A stretch of DNA of 64,000 nt from Planctomycetota bacterium (GCA_016795285.1 JAEUIC010000026.1:1-64000), one strand, 5' to 3'. Shown: positions 1-9,142, counted from the first letter of the stretch. Made by a program: numbers and translations. The notes: a model not told the origin generated them from the letters alone.

Positions 1-3000
1 CACGTCGCGGCCGTCCTTCAAGAAGAAGAGCTGCTGCTCGTAGCCCTCGAGGATCGCCGCCGACGGCTCGACGATCTGCTTCAGCAGCTCGACGCCGCGG
101 TACTTGGTGCCGATCGCCGAGAGGTCGGGCGCGCTCTTCAGGCCGGCGCCGCGGAAGTGGTGGCACTGGATGCAGCCGGCCGCTTCGAGCACCGCCTGCC
201 CGCGCGCCGCCGGTCGCCCCTTCTCGAAGCCGGCGCCGAGCGCGGGCGCGAGGTCGGCGACGCTCCACATCTTCACGAACTCGCGCACCGGCCCGTCGTG
301 GTGGATGGCCGGCGCGGCCGGAGCCGCAGCTGCCGCCGCGATCGCCGCCGCCTCGGCCGCCGCGCGCGCCGTCTCGAGCTGCGCGGCCGCGACGACGCGC
401 AGCACGCCGTTCATCACGCGCCAATGGCCCGGGAAGGTGCAGACGAACGGGTAGTCGCCCGGCGCGCTCGGCGCGACGAAGCGCAGCGTTTCGCTCTCCC
501 CCGGCAAGAGCAGCCGGATCCGCTGCAGCACCTCGGGCAGCGCCGGGATGAAGCTCTTCTCCTGCGCGCCGGGTTGCGTCGCCATCGCCTCGGCCGCCGT
601 CCCGATCGCCTCGAGCGAGCCGGGCGCGCCCACCACGAGGTTGTGCGGCATCAGGTCGTTGTTCTGGAACACGAGCGCGACCGGCTGCTCGACCGCGACC
701 ACGATCACCTTGCGGTCGTAGAGCATCTGGTGCGGCACGGTGCGCACCAGCTCGGTCGCGCCGCGGAGCGCACGCAACCGTGCCTGCCACTCGGCGCGCG
801 ACGGCGCCGCCGACTCGGAGAGCCGCGCGACCAGCGTGTCGCCGAACGCCAGCGCCGCCGCGACGTCGCTGCGCGTGCGCTGCTCGGCCTTGACCGATTC
901 GGCGCAGCGGACCAGCGCCGCGACCGCTTCGCCCGCGGCCGGTGCGCTCCACGCATCGGCCGGCAGCGACTCGAGCAGCGCCACCGCCTCGCCGGTCAGC
1001 TCGCCCTCGGCGAGGAGCCGCAGCGCGTCGACCCGCTTCTCTTCCGCATGGCCCGGCAGCGCCGCGCACGCGCGCACCGCCGCCGCGCGCAGCAGGTCGC
1101 TCGCCGCCGCCTCGAGCCGCTCGCTCGCGATCGGCTGGCGCGGCACGCCCGGCCCACTCCACTCGAGGACGAGCCCCTCCGCGCCGCCGGCGTCGAAGTA
1201 GCAGAGCTCGAGCGCGTGGCGGCCGGCCGACAGCGCGACGGCGCGGCTCCGCTCGACCATCCCTTGGTCGCCGTCGTTCTCGATCACCTCGGCGCCGTCG
1301 ATCCAGAGGCGCGAGCCGTCGTCGGAAGTGAGCCAGAAGCGCCAGTCGCCAGCGCTCGGCACGTCGAGCGTCGCGCGCAGCCGCAGCCCGAACGAGTCGC
1401 TCTTCGCGACGCCCGGCAGGTCGAGGCCGACGCGATCGAGCGTGACGCTCGCGGTCGGCGCCTTCGCCTCGAAGGAGGCGCGCATCGCGTCGCGCGCCGG
1501 CGGCGGCGAGTAGTAGTCGGCGAGCAGCCCGCGCGCACCGCGCTGGCCGACGGCCGCCTCCCCGGCGAACTGGAGCGGCCGCACCTTCTCGAAGGCGCCC
1601 GCCACCAGCGCAGGCGGCAGCTCGGCAAGCGCCGCCAGCAGCCCCTGCTGATCGCGCAACGAGCCCGACGCTTCGCCCCACGTCCGCTCGAGCGAGCCGT
1701 CGATCAAAACGCACGCGGCGCGCGCGAACGCGGCGGTCTCGGGGAGATGCCAGTCGCGCGCGAGATCGACCAGCGCCGCGCGCTGCGCCGCCGCGGCGGA
1801 AGCGCGCGACAGCAGGTCGCGCCCGAGCGACTGCTGCACGTGGCGCGCCTGGTCGCCGCCGGCGCGATCGACGCGCGCCATCGCGGCCAGCAGTTGCGCG
1901 AACTCGGTCGTGCCGCGCGCCTTCGCCAGCGCGGCGAGCGCCTCGGCGCGGTCGGCGACGTCGCTTCCGCGCCGCGTGAGCAGCGCCTCGAGCACCGCCG
2001 GCGTGCGCGGCAGCTTCGCGAGCTCGCCATCGCCGGCGCGCGCCACCAGCCACTCGACCGCCGCCTCGTTGCCGGCGACGTCGAGCGCGCCACCGCGCAG
2101 CGCCGCTCGCCAGCTGGCGTCGAGCGTCCGCATCGTCTCGGCGAAGGCGTAGTCGAGGAACTTGTCCATCGGCGCGCGCTTCACGTCGAGCGCGAGCTGC
2201 GACGCGCGTGGGTCGTCGAAGTGGCTGGCGCCCACCAGCGCCTCGAGCCGCACGCGCGGATGGGGATCGCGCGCGAGCGGCAGCAGCAGCGCCAGCGGAT
2301 CGGCGAGCTGGTAGCGGCCGTGACGCACGACCCGCGCCGCGGCGGCGCGCGCGCGCGGATCGGCGGAGGCGAGCAGCGACGCGAGCAGCTCGCGATCGAT
2401 CGCGCCGTGCTGCTGCGTGAGCCAGAGCGCCTCGAGGCGGAGCCGCTCGCGATCGGGGGCGTCGGCGGGCAGCGCCGCGGCCCACGCGCGCGCCGCAGCG
2501 ACCACCTCGGCCGAGTCGCGCGCCGAGAGCTCGAGGCGGACGCGGTAGCGCACGCGATCCTCGGGTTCGGCCAACAGCGACAGCAGCGCGGCGATCGACT
2601 CGCCGGCGACCTTCTTCGGCACCAGCAGCGGGCGGCCGGGCGCGGTGACGCGGTAGATGCGGCCGTGCTCCTTGTCGCGATTGGGATCGCGCAGGTGGTG
2701 CTGCATGTGGCCGATGATCGGGTTGTACCAGTCGAGGAAGTAGAGCGAGCCGTCGGGCGCGACCTCGGCATCGACCGGCCGGAAGCGCGAGTCGCGGCTC
2801 TGCACGATCGGCGGCAGCTCGGTGGCGCCGAAGCCGGAGCCGTCGTCCTCGATGCGGTACTGGAAGATCCCCTGGAAGCCGATCACGTTGCAGGCGAGGT
2901 AGCTGCCCTGGTACTCGGCCGGGAAATGGCGGCTGGCGAGGATCTCGGTGCCACCGCACGGGCGGCTCCGCTGCTGGAAGAAGGTGAAGTAGCCGCGGTG

Positions 3001-4746
3001 CTTGTCGGGATGGACGACGCGGCCGGAGAAGGGGACCGCGTAGTAGTTGTCGTTGCCGGTGCCGTCGGTGACGAACTCCTGGCCCCACGCGTCGAAGACG
3101 TGGCCGTGCGGGTTGGCGAAGTTGTAGGCGATGTGCCGTTCGACGCGGTGGGTGCGCGGCTCGTAGCGCCAGACGCAGGCGTCGTGGTTCCGCTGCGGTC
3201 CCCAGATCGTCTCGATCTGCGTCTGGTGGAAGGTCCCTTCCTGGAAGTAGAGGCCGCCGTCGGGGCCGATCACGAAGCTGTTGGCCGAGTGGTGCGTGTC
3301 GCCGGAGGAGAGGCCGTGCAGCACGCGCTCGCGCACGTCGGCGACGTCGTCGCCGTCGGTGTCCTTCAGGAACCAGAGGTCGGGCGCGCAGCCGACGAAG
3401 ACGCCGCCGTTCCAGAACTCGAGGCCGGTCGGGTTGTGCAGGTCGCCGGCGAACGTCTTGCAGCTGTCGGCGCGCCCGTCGCCGTCCCGATCCTCGAAGA
3501 TCAGGAGCTTGTCGTTCATCGGCTGGCCCGGTTCCCAGTGCGGGTAGGTCGGCCACGCCGCGACCCAGAGGCGCCCCTTCGTGTCCCACGCCATCTGCTG
3601 CGGACGCGCGAGTTCGGGGAAGCGCTTCTCGTCGGCGAAGAGCTCGACGCGCAGGCCGGGCGCCGCCTGCATCAGCTCGACCGCGCCCGAACCGTCGAGG
3701 AACTCGTGCTTGCCGCCCGGCAGCGGACCGGGGTAGTTGGTGGCGACCGGGATCACCGGCGGCACCTTCGATTCGTCGAGGGCTACCTCGCGCCCCTTCG
3801 CCAGCGCGTGCAGCCGCGCGTCGCGCGCCGCCACCTGCGCGTCGAGGATCTCCATCTCGCGCTGCAGCACGGTGAAGTTGCTGACGCCGTCGTAGGTGAG
3901 GCTGCTGCGCCCGCCGTAGACGTTGTAGCCGTCGGTCGCCTGGTAGCGGTTGAACCAGAGCAGCGCCTTGTCGCGCACCGCCGCGCGCAGCGCCTCGAAG
4001 GCGGGCGGCGCGAGCGGCGCCACGGCCGGCTGCCCCGCGGCGAGCGCCTCGACCAGCGCCGGCGCGAGCGCGCGGTTCCCCGCCTCGTTCAAGTGGATGC
4101 CGTTCAGCGTGAGCGGCGCGGCGCTGCGCTCGTACGCCTGCGCGCTGCGCTCCAGCAGGTCGACGAAGGCGACGCCGCGCGAGGCGGCGACCTCGGCAAT
4201 GGCGCGGCCGTAGAGGCGCAGCTGCGCCGACATCGCCGCCGCGTCGGGACGATGCGCCGCCGGCAGCGCCTCCCACTCGAGCGGCGAGAGCAGCACGACG
4301 CGCGGCGCCGCCTTGCCGTCGTACTTCTGCGCCGCAACGTGGTCGAGGAACGTCTCGAGGTCGGCCTTGAACTTCGGCAGCCCCGCGGCGCCCGCGAAGC
4401 TCTCGTTGAAACCGAAGGCGGCGACGACGACGGTCGCGCCGACGCGCGCGAGCCACTCGTCCTGCGAACCGAAGCTCATGGTGCGCTGGCGGACGGTGAG
4501 CTCGTCGGCCGAGAAGCCGAGGTTGCGCACCACCAGGTCGAGGTCGGGGAGGCGCGCGTGGAGCGTCGCCTCGAACCAGCCGTCGTGCTGCAGCCGTTCC
4601 ACGAACGCCCCGCCGATCAGCGCGACGTGGTCGCCCTTGCGCAGCAGCGCTTCGTCCACGTACCGCGGCGCCCGCGCCGGTGCGGTGGCGAACGCGGCGG
4701 CGACGAGCGCTCCGACGGGGAGCGAGAGCCAGATCGAGCGGTCCAT
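1..4746 (-). CDS. PVC-type dehydrogenase fused to SGNH, HEAT, PA14, cupredoxin and cytochrome c (partial)
   Basis: Large exported redox protein cut by the window edge; 1582 residues are visible and no stop is reached. Order seen: hydrophobic N-terminus (5-23); SGNH-like domain (about 33-220); PVC-type dehydrogenase beta-propeller (about 350-705); HEAT-like helices (about 710-1000); PA14 module (about 1075-1200, DDGSRLWIDG); type 1 copper domain (about 1340-1450) with ligand pattern HNLV then FVCTFPGHWRVM; heme motif CIQCHH near 1525. In this family the propeller is thought to oxidise sugar or alcohol substrates. Passing electrons to the copper and heme modules is inference. The SGNH domain lacks the block I serine (GGAF in place of GDS). 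The ATG is followed directly by a signal-like segment. The gene is divergent from the ThuA-like gene. Confidence 0.9.
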   Translation of the reverse strand, partial: MDRSIWLSLPVGALVAAAFATAPARAPRYVDEALLRKGDHVALIGGAFVERLQHDGWFEATLHARLPDLDLVVRNLGFSADELTVRQRTMSFGSQDEWLARVGATVVVAAFGFNESFAGAAGLPKFKADLETFLDHVAAQKYDGKAAPRVVLLSPLEWEALPAAHRPDAAAMSAQLRLYGRAIAEVAASRGVAFVDLLERSAQAYERSAAPLTLNGIHLNEAGNRALAPALVEALAAGQPAVAPLAPPAFEALRAAVRDKALLWFNRYQATDGYNVYGGRSSLTYDGVSNFTVLQREMEILDAQVAARDARLHALAKGREVALDESKVPPVIPVATNYPGPLPGGKHEFLDGSGAVELMQAAPGLRVELFADEKRFPELARPQQMAWDTKGRLWVAAWPTYPHWEPGQPMNDKLLIFEDRDGDGRADSCKTFAGDLHNPTGLEFWNGGVFVGCAPDLWFLKDTDGDDVADVRERVLHGLSSGDTHHSANSFVIGPDGGLYFQEGTFHQTQIETIWGPQRNHDACVWRYEPRTHRVERHIAYNFANPHGHVFDAWGQEFVTDGTGNDNYYAVPFSGRVVHPDKHRGYFTFFQQRSRPCGGTEILASRHFPAEYQGSYLACNVIGFQGIFQYRIEDDGSGFGATELPPIVQSRDSRFRPVDAEVAPDGSLYFLDWYNPIIGHMQHHLRDPNRDKEHGRIYRVTAPGRPLLVPKKVAGESIAALLSLLAEPEDRVRYRVRLELSARDSAEVVAAARAWAAALPADAPDRERLRLEALWLTQQHGAIDRELLASLLASADPRARAAAARVVRHGRYQLADPLALLLPLARDPHPRVRLEALVGASHFDDPRASQLALDVKRAPMDKFLDYAFAETMRTLDASWRAALRGGALDVAGNEAAVEWLVARAGDGELAKLPRTPAVLEALLTRRGSDVADRAEALAALAKARGTTEFAQLLAAMARVDRAGGDQARHVQQSLGRDLLSRASAAAAQRAALVDLARDWHLPETAAFARAACVLIDGSLERTWGEASGSLRDQQGLLAALAELPPALVAGAFEKVRPLQFAGEAAVGQRGARGLLADYYSPPPARDAMRASFEAKAPTASVTLDRVGLDLPGVAKSDSFGLRLRATLDVPSAGDWRFWLTSDDGSRLWIDGAEVIENDGDQGMVERSRAVALSAGRHALELCYFDAGGAEGLVLEWSGPGVPRQPIASERLEAAASDLLRAAAVRACAALPGHAEEKRVDALRLLAEGELTGEAVALLESLPADAWSAPAAGEAVAALVRCAESVKAEQRTRSDVAAALAFGDTLVARLSESAAPSRAEWQARLRALRGATELVRTVPHQMLYDRKVIVVAVEQPVALVFQNNDLMPHNLVVGAPGSLEAIGTAAEAMATQPGAQEKSFIPALPEVLQRIRLLLPGESETLRFVAPSAPGDYPFVCTFPGHWRVMNGVLRVVAAAQLETARAAAEAAAIAAAAAAPAAPAIHHDGPVREFVKMWSVADLAPALGAGFEKGRPAARGQAVLEAAGCIQCHHFRGAGLKSAPDLSAIGTKYRGVELLKQIVEPSAAILEGYEQQLFFLKDGRDV

Positions 4747-4888
4747 CACGAGCCTCGCGCAGGGGTCACGAATGGGAGTGGTCGCGGACGACGACGAAGG
4801 GCGAGAGCGTCGCGTCCGCGCGCGCTCGCTGCAAGGCCGAGGCGGCGCGACTTCGAGGAACGCCGCGCCGTCGCGCCGGACCGCGTGC

Positions 4889-4917
4889 TTGACGGCGCGC
4901 CGCGCCACCGCGAGAAC
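4889..4917 (+). promoter_or_regulatory. candidate promoter for the ThuA-like gene
   Basis: TTGACG at 4889-4894 is followed after 17 nt by GAGAAC at 4912-4917 (A at positions 2, 4 and 5). Predicted transcription start is about 4924, giving a leader of roughly 30 nt with GGAG just before the ATG at 4954. The -35 is convincing and the -10 weak. The spacing matches three other sites in the window. Confidence 0.4.
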
Positions 4918-4953
4918 GGCCCCATCGCTCGTCTCCTCTCCGCGGAGTTCGTC

Positions 4954-6039
4954 ATGCCGCTGCCGTCGCGCCTCGCGCTGCTCGCTGCTCTCGTCGCCAC
5001 GACGCCGGTCGCCTCGGCGCAGGCTCCCGCCGCCGCTCCGGCCGCGGCACCGCTCGCGGCCCCGCTCGTCTTCGAAGGGGGCGAAGGGCCGGGGCACGGC
5101 AAGCACGTCGTGCTGCTCGCCGGCGACGAGGAGTACCGCAGCGAGGAGGCGCTGCCGATGCTCGGCAAGCTGCTGGCCGTGCGCCACGGCTTCAAGTGCA
5201 CGGTCCTCTTCTCGCTCGATCGCGAGAGCGGGGAGATCAACCCCGACGAGCAGACCCACGTGCCCGGCCTCGCGGCGCTCGACAGCGCCGACGCCGCCGT
5301 CCTCTTCTGGCGCTTCCGCGAGCTGCCCGACGCCGACATGAAGCACTTCGTCGACTTCCTCGACGCCGGCAAGCCGCTGCTGGCGATCCGGACCTCGACC
5401 CACGCCTTCGCCTACTCGCGCCACAAGGCGAGCCCCTACGCGCGCTTCAGCTTCGACAGCGGCGAGTGGGAGGGCGGCTTCGGGCGGCAAGTGCTCGGCG
5501 ACACCTGGATCAGCCACCACGGCCATCACGGCAGCCAGAGCACGCGCGGCGTCGTCGAGCCGTCGAACGCGAGCCACCCGATCCTGCGCGGCGTCGCCGA
5601 CGTCTGGGGCCCGACCGATGTCTACGGCATCGTCCACCTGCTGCCAACCGACACGGTGCTGCTGCGCGGCGCCGTGCTCGACGGGATGAGCCCCGACAGC
5701 AAGCCGGTCGCCGGCGCGCCGAACGAGCCGATGATGCCGCTGCTCTGGACCCGCGAGCGGCCGCACGGCGCGACCACGCAGCGCTTCGTCACCTCGACCA
5801 TCGGCGCCGCCACCGACCTGGCGAGCGAGGACCTGCGACGCGCCTTCGTCAACTCGATCTACTGGGGGTTGCGCATGGAGGCGCAGATCCCCGAACGCAG
5901 CGACGCGCGCTTGGTGGGCGACTACGCACCGTCGCCGTTCGGCTTCGGGACGTGGAAGCGCGGCGTGAAGCCGAGCGACCACGCGCTGCCGGCGAAGCCC
6001 GGTGCCGCGTCCGGCGCCGCGCCCGCGTCGAAGCAGTGA
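4954..6039 (+). CDS. ThuA-like domain protein, exported
   Basis: 361 residues. N-terminal signal peptide (MPLPSRLALLAALVATTPVASA), an Ala/Pro linker, then a ThuA-like (trehalose-utilisation, class I amidotransferase-like) fold from about residue 50 to 300. Typical ThuA features are the opening HVVLLAGDEEYRSEEALPML strand and an Asp-rich strand before a PLLAIRTSTHAF strand. In Planctomycetota these proteins are secreted and usually lie beside PVC-type dehydrogenases, as here. The enzymatic role is not established; carbohydrate metabolism is the usual inference. GGAG six bases before the ATG supports this start. An open frame extends far upstream but only as the antisense of the neighbouring minus-strand gene. 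The stop overlaps the GTG of nnrE. Confidence 0.88.
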   Translation: MPLPSRLALLAALVATTPVASAQAPAAAPAAAPLAAPLVFEGGEGPGHGKHVVLLAGDEEYRSEEALPMLGKLLAVRHGFKCTVLFSLDRESGEINPDEQTHVPGLAALDSADAAVLFWRFRELPDADMKHFVDFLDAGKPLLAIRTSTHAFAYSRHKASPYARFSFDSGEWEGGFGRQVLGDTWISHHGHHGSQSTRGVVEPSNASHPILRGVADVWGPTDVYGIVHLLPTDTVLLRGAVLDGMSPDSKPVAGAPNEPMMPLLWTRERPHGATTQRFVTSTIGAATDLASEDLRRAFVNSIYWGLRMEAQIPERSDARLVGDYAPSPFGFGTWKRGVKPSDHALPAKPGAASGAAPASKQ

Positions 6040-6836
6040 GCCGCGCCGCGCCCGTGCGCGAGCGGGCGAGCGGCGCCGCGTTGCCGCCGCTCTCGGCGCG
6101 GCAGGCGCAGGCGCTCGACGGCGCGCTGCAGCGGCGGCTCGCGGTGCCGTCGCTGCTGCTGATGGAGAACGCGGGGCGCGGCGCCGCCGAGGCGATCGCG
6201 GAGCGCTACGGCCACGGGCGCGCCGTCGTGCTGATCGGCGGCGGCAACAACGGCGGCGACGGCGCCGTCGTGGCGCGCCACCTCGCGCGGCTTCGCTGGC
6301 AGGTGCGCTGCCTCGTGGTCGGCGCGCTCGGCAGCGCCGCGCGCCGCACGCCCGACTGCGCGACCAACCTGCGGATCGTGCAGCGGCTCCGCATCGCGTG
6401 CCGCGCCGTCACGAGCGGCTCGGCGGCGCGGCGCGCCATCGCGTCGATCGCGCGCGACGAAGTGGTGGTCGATGCGCTGCTCGGCACCGGAGCGAGCGGC
6501 CCGTTGCGCGAGCCGCTGGCGACGTTGGTCGAAGCGCTCGCGAGGCAGCCGCAGCGCGCCTGCGTCGCGCTCGATCTGCCGACCGGCCTCGATCTCGCGC
6601 GCAGGCGGCCGGGGCCGCTCTGCGTGCGCGCCGACCTCACGCTCACCTTCGCCGCGCCGAAACGCGGCTTCGCGAGCGCCGCCGCGCGCGCGGTGACCGG
6701 CGCCGTCGAAGTGATCGACCTCGGTGTGCCGCTCGGCGCGCTCGAGCGGCTCTTGCCGACCGCGCTGCGGCACGCGCCGCGAGCGCCGCGCGGCGTCAGG
6801 CGTCGCGCGGCTTCGCGGCCGACTCGATCGGCGTGA
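6036..6836 (+). CDS. nnrE: NAD(P)H-hydrate epimerase
   Basis: 266 residues, YjeF N-terminal domain. It epimerises the R form of hydrated NAD(P)H so that a dehydratase can repair it. Family motifs are clear: MENAGRGAAEAI, the nucleotide loop GGGNNGGDGAVVARHL, VDALLGTGASGPLREPL and ALDLPTGLD. The C-terminal kinase-like NnrD dehydratase domain found in many bacterial fusions is absent and not seen elsewhere in the window. The start is a GTG within GTGA, overlapping the ThuA-like stop, so translation is probably coupled; the first internal ATG would cut into the domain. The 3' end overlaps the tail of the convergent arylsulfotransferase-like gene by 41 nt. Confidence 0.9.
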   Translation: MSRAAPVRERASGAALPPLSARQAQALDGALQRRLAVPSLLLMENAGRGAAEAIAERYGHGRAVVLIGGGNNGGDGAVVARHLARLRWQVRCLVVGALGSAARRTPDCATNLRIVQRLRIACRAVTSGSAARRAIASIARDEVVVDALLGTGASGPLREPLATLVEALARQPQRACVALDLPTGLDLARRRPGPLCVRADLTLTFAAPKRGFASAAARAVTGAVEVIDLGVPLGALERLLPTALRHAPRAPRGVRRRAASRPTRSA

Positions 6837-8724
6837 GCGTGCGCCCCTTCAGGGCCGGATGGTCAGGCGCGATCCGCGTCGCTCGATAGAAGGCGCCGCC
6901 GAACATCCCGCCGCCAGGGCCGCCGAAGCCCCCCGGCCCGCCGAAACCAGCACGGCCACCCGGCCCGCTACCCGGCCCGCCACTCGGTCCACCGCCCGGT
7001 CCACCGCCCGGTCCACCGCCCGGTCCACCACTCGGCCCGCCGGCTCCGGCGTCGCCGTCGCGTCCGAACGGGCTGCGGAACTCCCAGACCACCTGTCCCT
7101 GCAAGTCGACCTCGACGCAATAGCCCTCGGCGCCCGAGGTGATGAGCGTGTTGCCATTCGGCAGCCGCTGCGAGCCCGAGACGATCGGCGAGAAGAAGCG
7201 CGCCTCGCCTTCGCCGCCGCCCCACCGCCAGAGCGGCCGCTCCGGCCCGAACGAGCCGTCGGCAGCGCGCGCGTAGGTTCCATCGGGCTCGAGCGGCAGC
7301 TCGAGCTCCACCACGTAGGACGAGGGCGGCCCACCGCCCGCCGAGCCGCCGGGTGCACCGCCGGGTGCACCGCCGGGTGCACCGCCGGGCGCACCGAACG
7401 TGCCGCCTCCGGGTGGGCCGCCACGGACGCCACCGCCACCGCCTCCACCGCGGCCGAAGCCGAAACCGAAGCCGCCTTGCACGTTGTTGTTGAAGACCAG
7501 CAGGTGGCCCGCGCCGCGCAACCCCGGCTCGACCCAGCGCGCGTCGTGCTGGCCGAAGAGCTGCTGCGCTCCGCTCCCGCCTTGGCCCCACGTCTGCGGA
7601 TTGCCCCAGCGGTAGAGGAAGTCGCCGCCGCGCCCGCGCTTGCCGCCGCTGCTGCTGGCCGCCTCTGCCGTCGTCGTGCCGTGATCGATGATCCAGACTT
7701 CGTGCTGGTTGTGGCTCGACAGGACGAGTTGATCGAGGCCGGCGTGGTAGGCGACCGAGTTCACGTGATTCCAATCGGCGTCCATGCCCATGCCGCGCCC
7801 GCCGCGCCCCCCGCGCCCGCCTGGCCCGAACCCCGGACGCGGAGCGGCGCCGCCGTCCTCGCCGCGGTTCGCGCCGCTCGCCCCGCCGCCCGGCGCTCCG
7901 CGCTCGCCTTGCGGCGGCGCATGGCCCTCCTCCTGCGGGCCGAGGTAGCCGAGCTTGCGCAGCCGCTCCGCCTCCTCGGGGGTCATGCCGCCGCTCGGCG
8001 CGTCGGCGCGCTTGCGGTTGGCGTTGATGTCGAGCCGCTCGGGGTGGTCGGCGATGGCGCCGAAGTTCGGCAGGCTCGGATCGCGGTCCTGCACGAGGTG
8101 GTCGAAGACGTGCCACTCCCAGACGATCGTGCCGCCGTCGACGCCCTCCGGCTTCACCTCGAGCAGCGCGTCGGGCCAGAGGCCGTTCGCCGCCGCCTCG
8201 GGATCGCGCCCCACCTCGACCGCTTCCGCGAGCGTCTTCTTCTCCCAGACGATCAGCAGCACGTTGCCGTTCGGGAGCGGCTCGAAATCGTGATGCTGGC
8301 GCCGTTCCTCGTCGCAGCAGACGTAGCTCCAGACGAGGTTGCCGGCCCAGTCGAACTTCTCGATGCGGCCCCCTTCGCCGCCGCCGCGCAACGGCGACTC
8401 GGCGGGATCGCGCGCGGCGCGCAGCAGGTGGCCATCGGGCAGCAGCTCGACCGTCTGGCCGGGCGGGAAGGCGCTCTTCCACTGATGGACGACCTTGCCG
8501 TCGAGATCGATGAGGTAGGTCTCGCCGACGTTGAAGGGCGCGAAGAGCGTGTAGCCCGCTTGCGCGCCGGCGAGCTTCTGCAGCACGCCGCGCGGCGCGG
8601 CCTCGCCCGCACCCGGCAAGCGCGGCTCCTGTCCGCTGGCGAGCGGCGCTCCGCATCCCCCCATCGCGACCGCGCTCGCGACCGCACTCGCGACCGCGCT
8701 CCCCGCCATCCGACTCGCTCGCAT
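6796..8724 (-). CDS. arylsulfotransferase (ASST)-like beta-propeller protein
   Basis: 642 residues. N-terminal export signal with a possible lipobox ending in Cys24 (AMGGC). It is then a propeller-type protein of the arylsulfotransferase-like family: YTLFAPFNVGETYLIDLDGKVV, GHLLRAARDP and a conserved HHDFEPLPNGNVLLIVWE strand. A likely role is sulfate transfer between phenolic compounds in the periplasm, but catalytic His/Arg residues cannot be confirmed by eye. Unusual are long Gly/Pro-rich inserts coded by 12-bp tandem repeats, one in the middle (about 442-460) and one near the C-terminus (about 560-610). The start is well supported by GGAGGGG five bases before the ATG. Confidence 0.82.
   Translation of the reverse strand: MRASRMAGSAVASAVASAVAMGGCGAPLASGQEPRLPGAGEAAPRGVLQKLAGAQAGYTLFAPFNVGETYLIDLDGKVVHQWKSAFPPGQTVELLPDGHLLRAARDPAESPLRGGGEGGRIEKFDWAGNLVWSYVCCDEERRQHHDFEPLPNGNVLLIVWEKKTLAEAVEVGRDPEAAANGLWPDALLEVKPEGVDGGTIVWEWHVFDHLVQDRDPSLPNFGAIADHPERLDINANRKRADAPSGGMTPEEAERLRKLGYLGPQEEGHAPPQGERGAPGGGASGANRGEDGGAAPRPGFGPGGRGGRGGRGMGMDADWNHVNSVAYHAGLDQLVLSSHNQHEVWIIDHGTTTAEAASSSGGKRGRGGDFLYRWGNPQTWGQGGSGAQQLFGQHDARWVEPGLRGAGHLLVFNNNVQGGFGFGFGRGGGGGGGVRGGPPGGGTFGAPGGAPGGAPGGAPGGSAGGGPPSSYVVELELPLEPDGTYARAADGSFGPERPLWRWGGGEGEARFFSPIVSGSQRLPNGNTLITSGAEGYCVEVDLQGQVVWEFRSPFGRDGDAGAGGPSGGPGGGPGGGPGGGPSGGPGSGPGGRAGFGGPGGFGGPGGGMFGGAFYRATRIAPDHPALKGRTLTPIESAAKPRDA
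6985..7032 (-). repeat. 4 x 12-bp tandem repeat coding Gly-Gly-Pro-Gly units
   Basis: Four direct copies of cggtccaccgcc (last copy diverged) inside the arylsulfotransferase-like gene, adding a flexible glycine/proline stretch near the C-terminus. The copy number is in frame, so expansion or contraction would not break the gene. Confidence 0.85.
7349..7396 (-). repeat. 4 x 12-bp tandem repeat coding Gly-Gly-Ala-Pro units
   Basis: Three perfect copies and one single-mismatch copy of ccgggtgcaccg within the arylsulfotransferase-like gene. This array is separate from the one near the 3' end. Both look like replication-slippage products. Confidence 0.88.
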
Positions 8725-9142
8725 CGCAGCCCCTCCGCGCGTCCGCTCGAGCGGCCGGCGCCGCCCCGGCGTGGGACGCCGCGTCGTGCTCGCGAGAGGC
8801 GAACGTAGCGGCCGGCCCGCGCGCGGGGCGCGTCATTCTCGCGTCCGCCGTCGCGTCCGCCGACGTGCCCGCCGACGTGCCCGCGGTCGCGTCCGCCATC
8901 GCGTCCGCCATCGCGCCGCGCCCCCCCGGCTGCAGCGACCGCGATCTCAAGCGCGCCGCCGCAGCGCCGTTGCGGAAGTCGTTGCCGAAACGGCCGCGCC
9001 GCAGCGCGAGCAGCGCCCCGCGAACGCCGTTTCCGAGCGCTTCCCGCCGCTCTTCGCAACTCGGGACTGCAAGGTGGCCCTCGCGCTACCGATCTATCCG
9101 GCCAGCGAAGCACCGCCCCTCGATCCACCTGGAAGCGCGCCG
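8725..9142. other. 418-bp divergent intergenic region
   Basis: Lies between the divergent arylsulfotransferase-like and PilV-like genes. It holds a 12-bp tandem array (8839-8922), GGAGGGG before the leftward ATG and GGAAG before the rightward ATG. Open frames across it give only low-complexity arginine- or alanine-rich peptides. I see no convincing promoter box or RNA gene. Confidence 0.7.
8839..8922. repeat. 7-unit 12-bp intergenic tandem repeat
   Basis: Seven consecutive 12-bp units. Units 1, 2, 5 and 6 are tcgcgtccgcc plus g or a; units 3 and 4 are the variant acgtgcccgcc/gg; unit 7 is degenerate. The region shows no gene on either strand, so the array could affect spacing of divergent promoters or act as a phase-variable element. 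Confidence 0.85.

Noticed and set aside
157..4950. Very long open frame on the plus strand running into the ThuA-like gene
   Set aside because: It is the antisense of the PVC-type dehydrogenase gene. It is almost pure Arg/Ala/Glu/Val sequence without domains; only the part from 4954 on is a real protein.
8839..8922. CRISPR array
   Set aside because: Units are only 12 bp, directly adjacent and without spacers; it is a simple tandem repeat.
8771..9142. N-terminal extension of the PilV-like protein
   Set aside because: It gives Arg-rich repeat-coded sequence before a normal prepilin leader; the ATG at 9143 has its own ribosome site.
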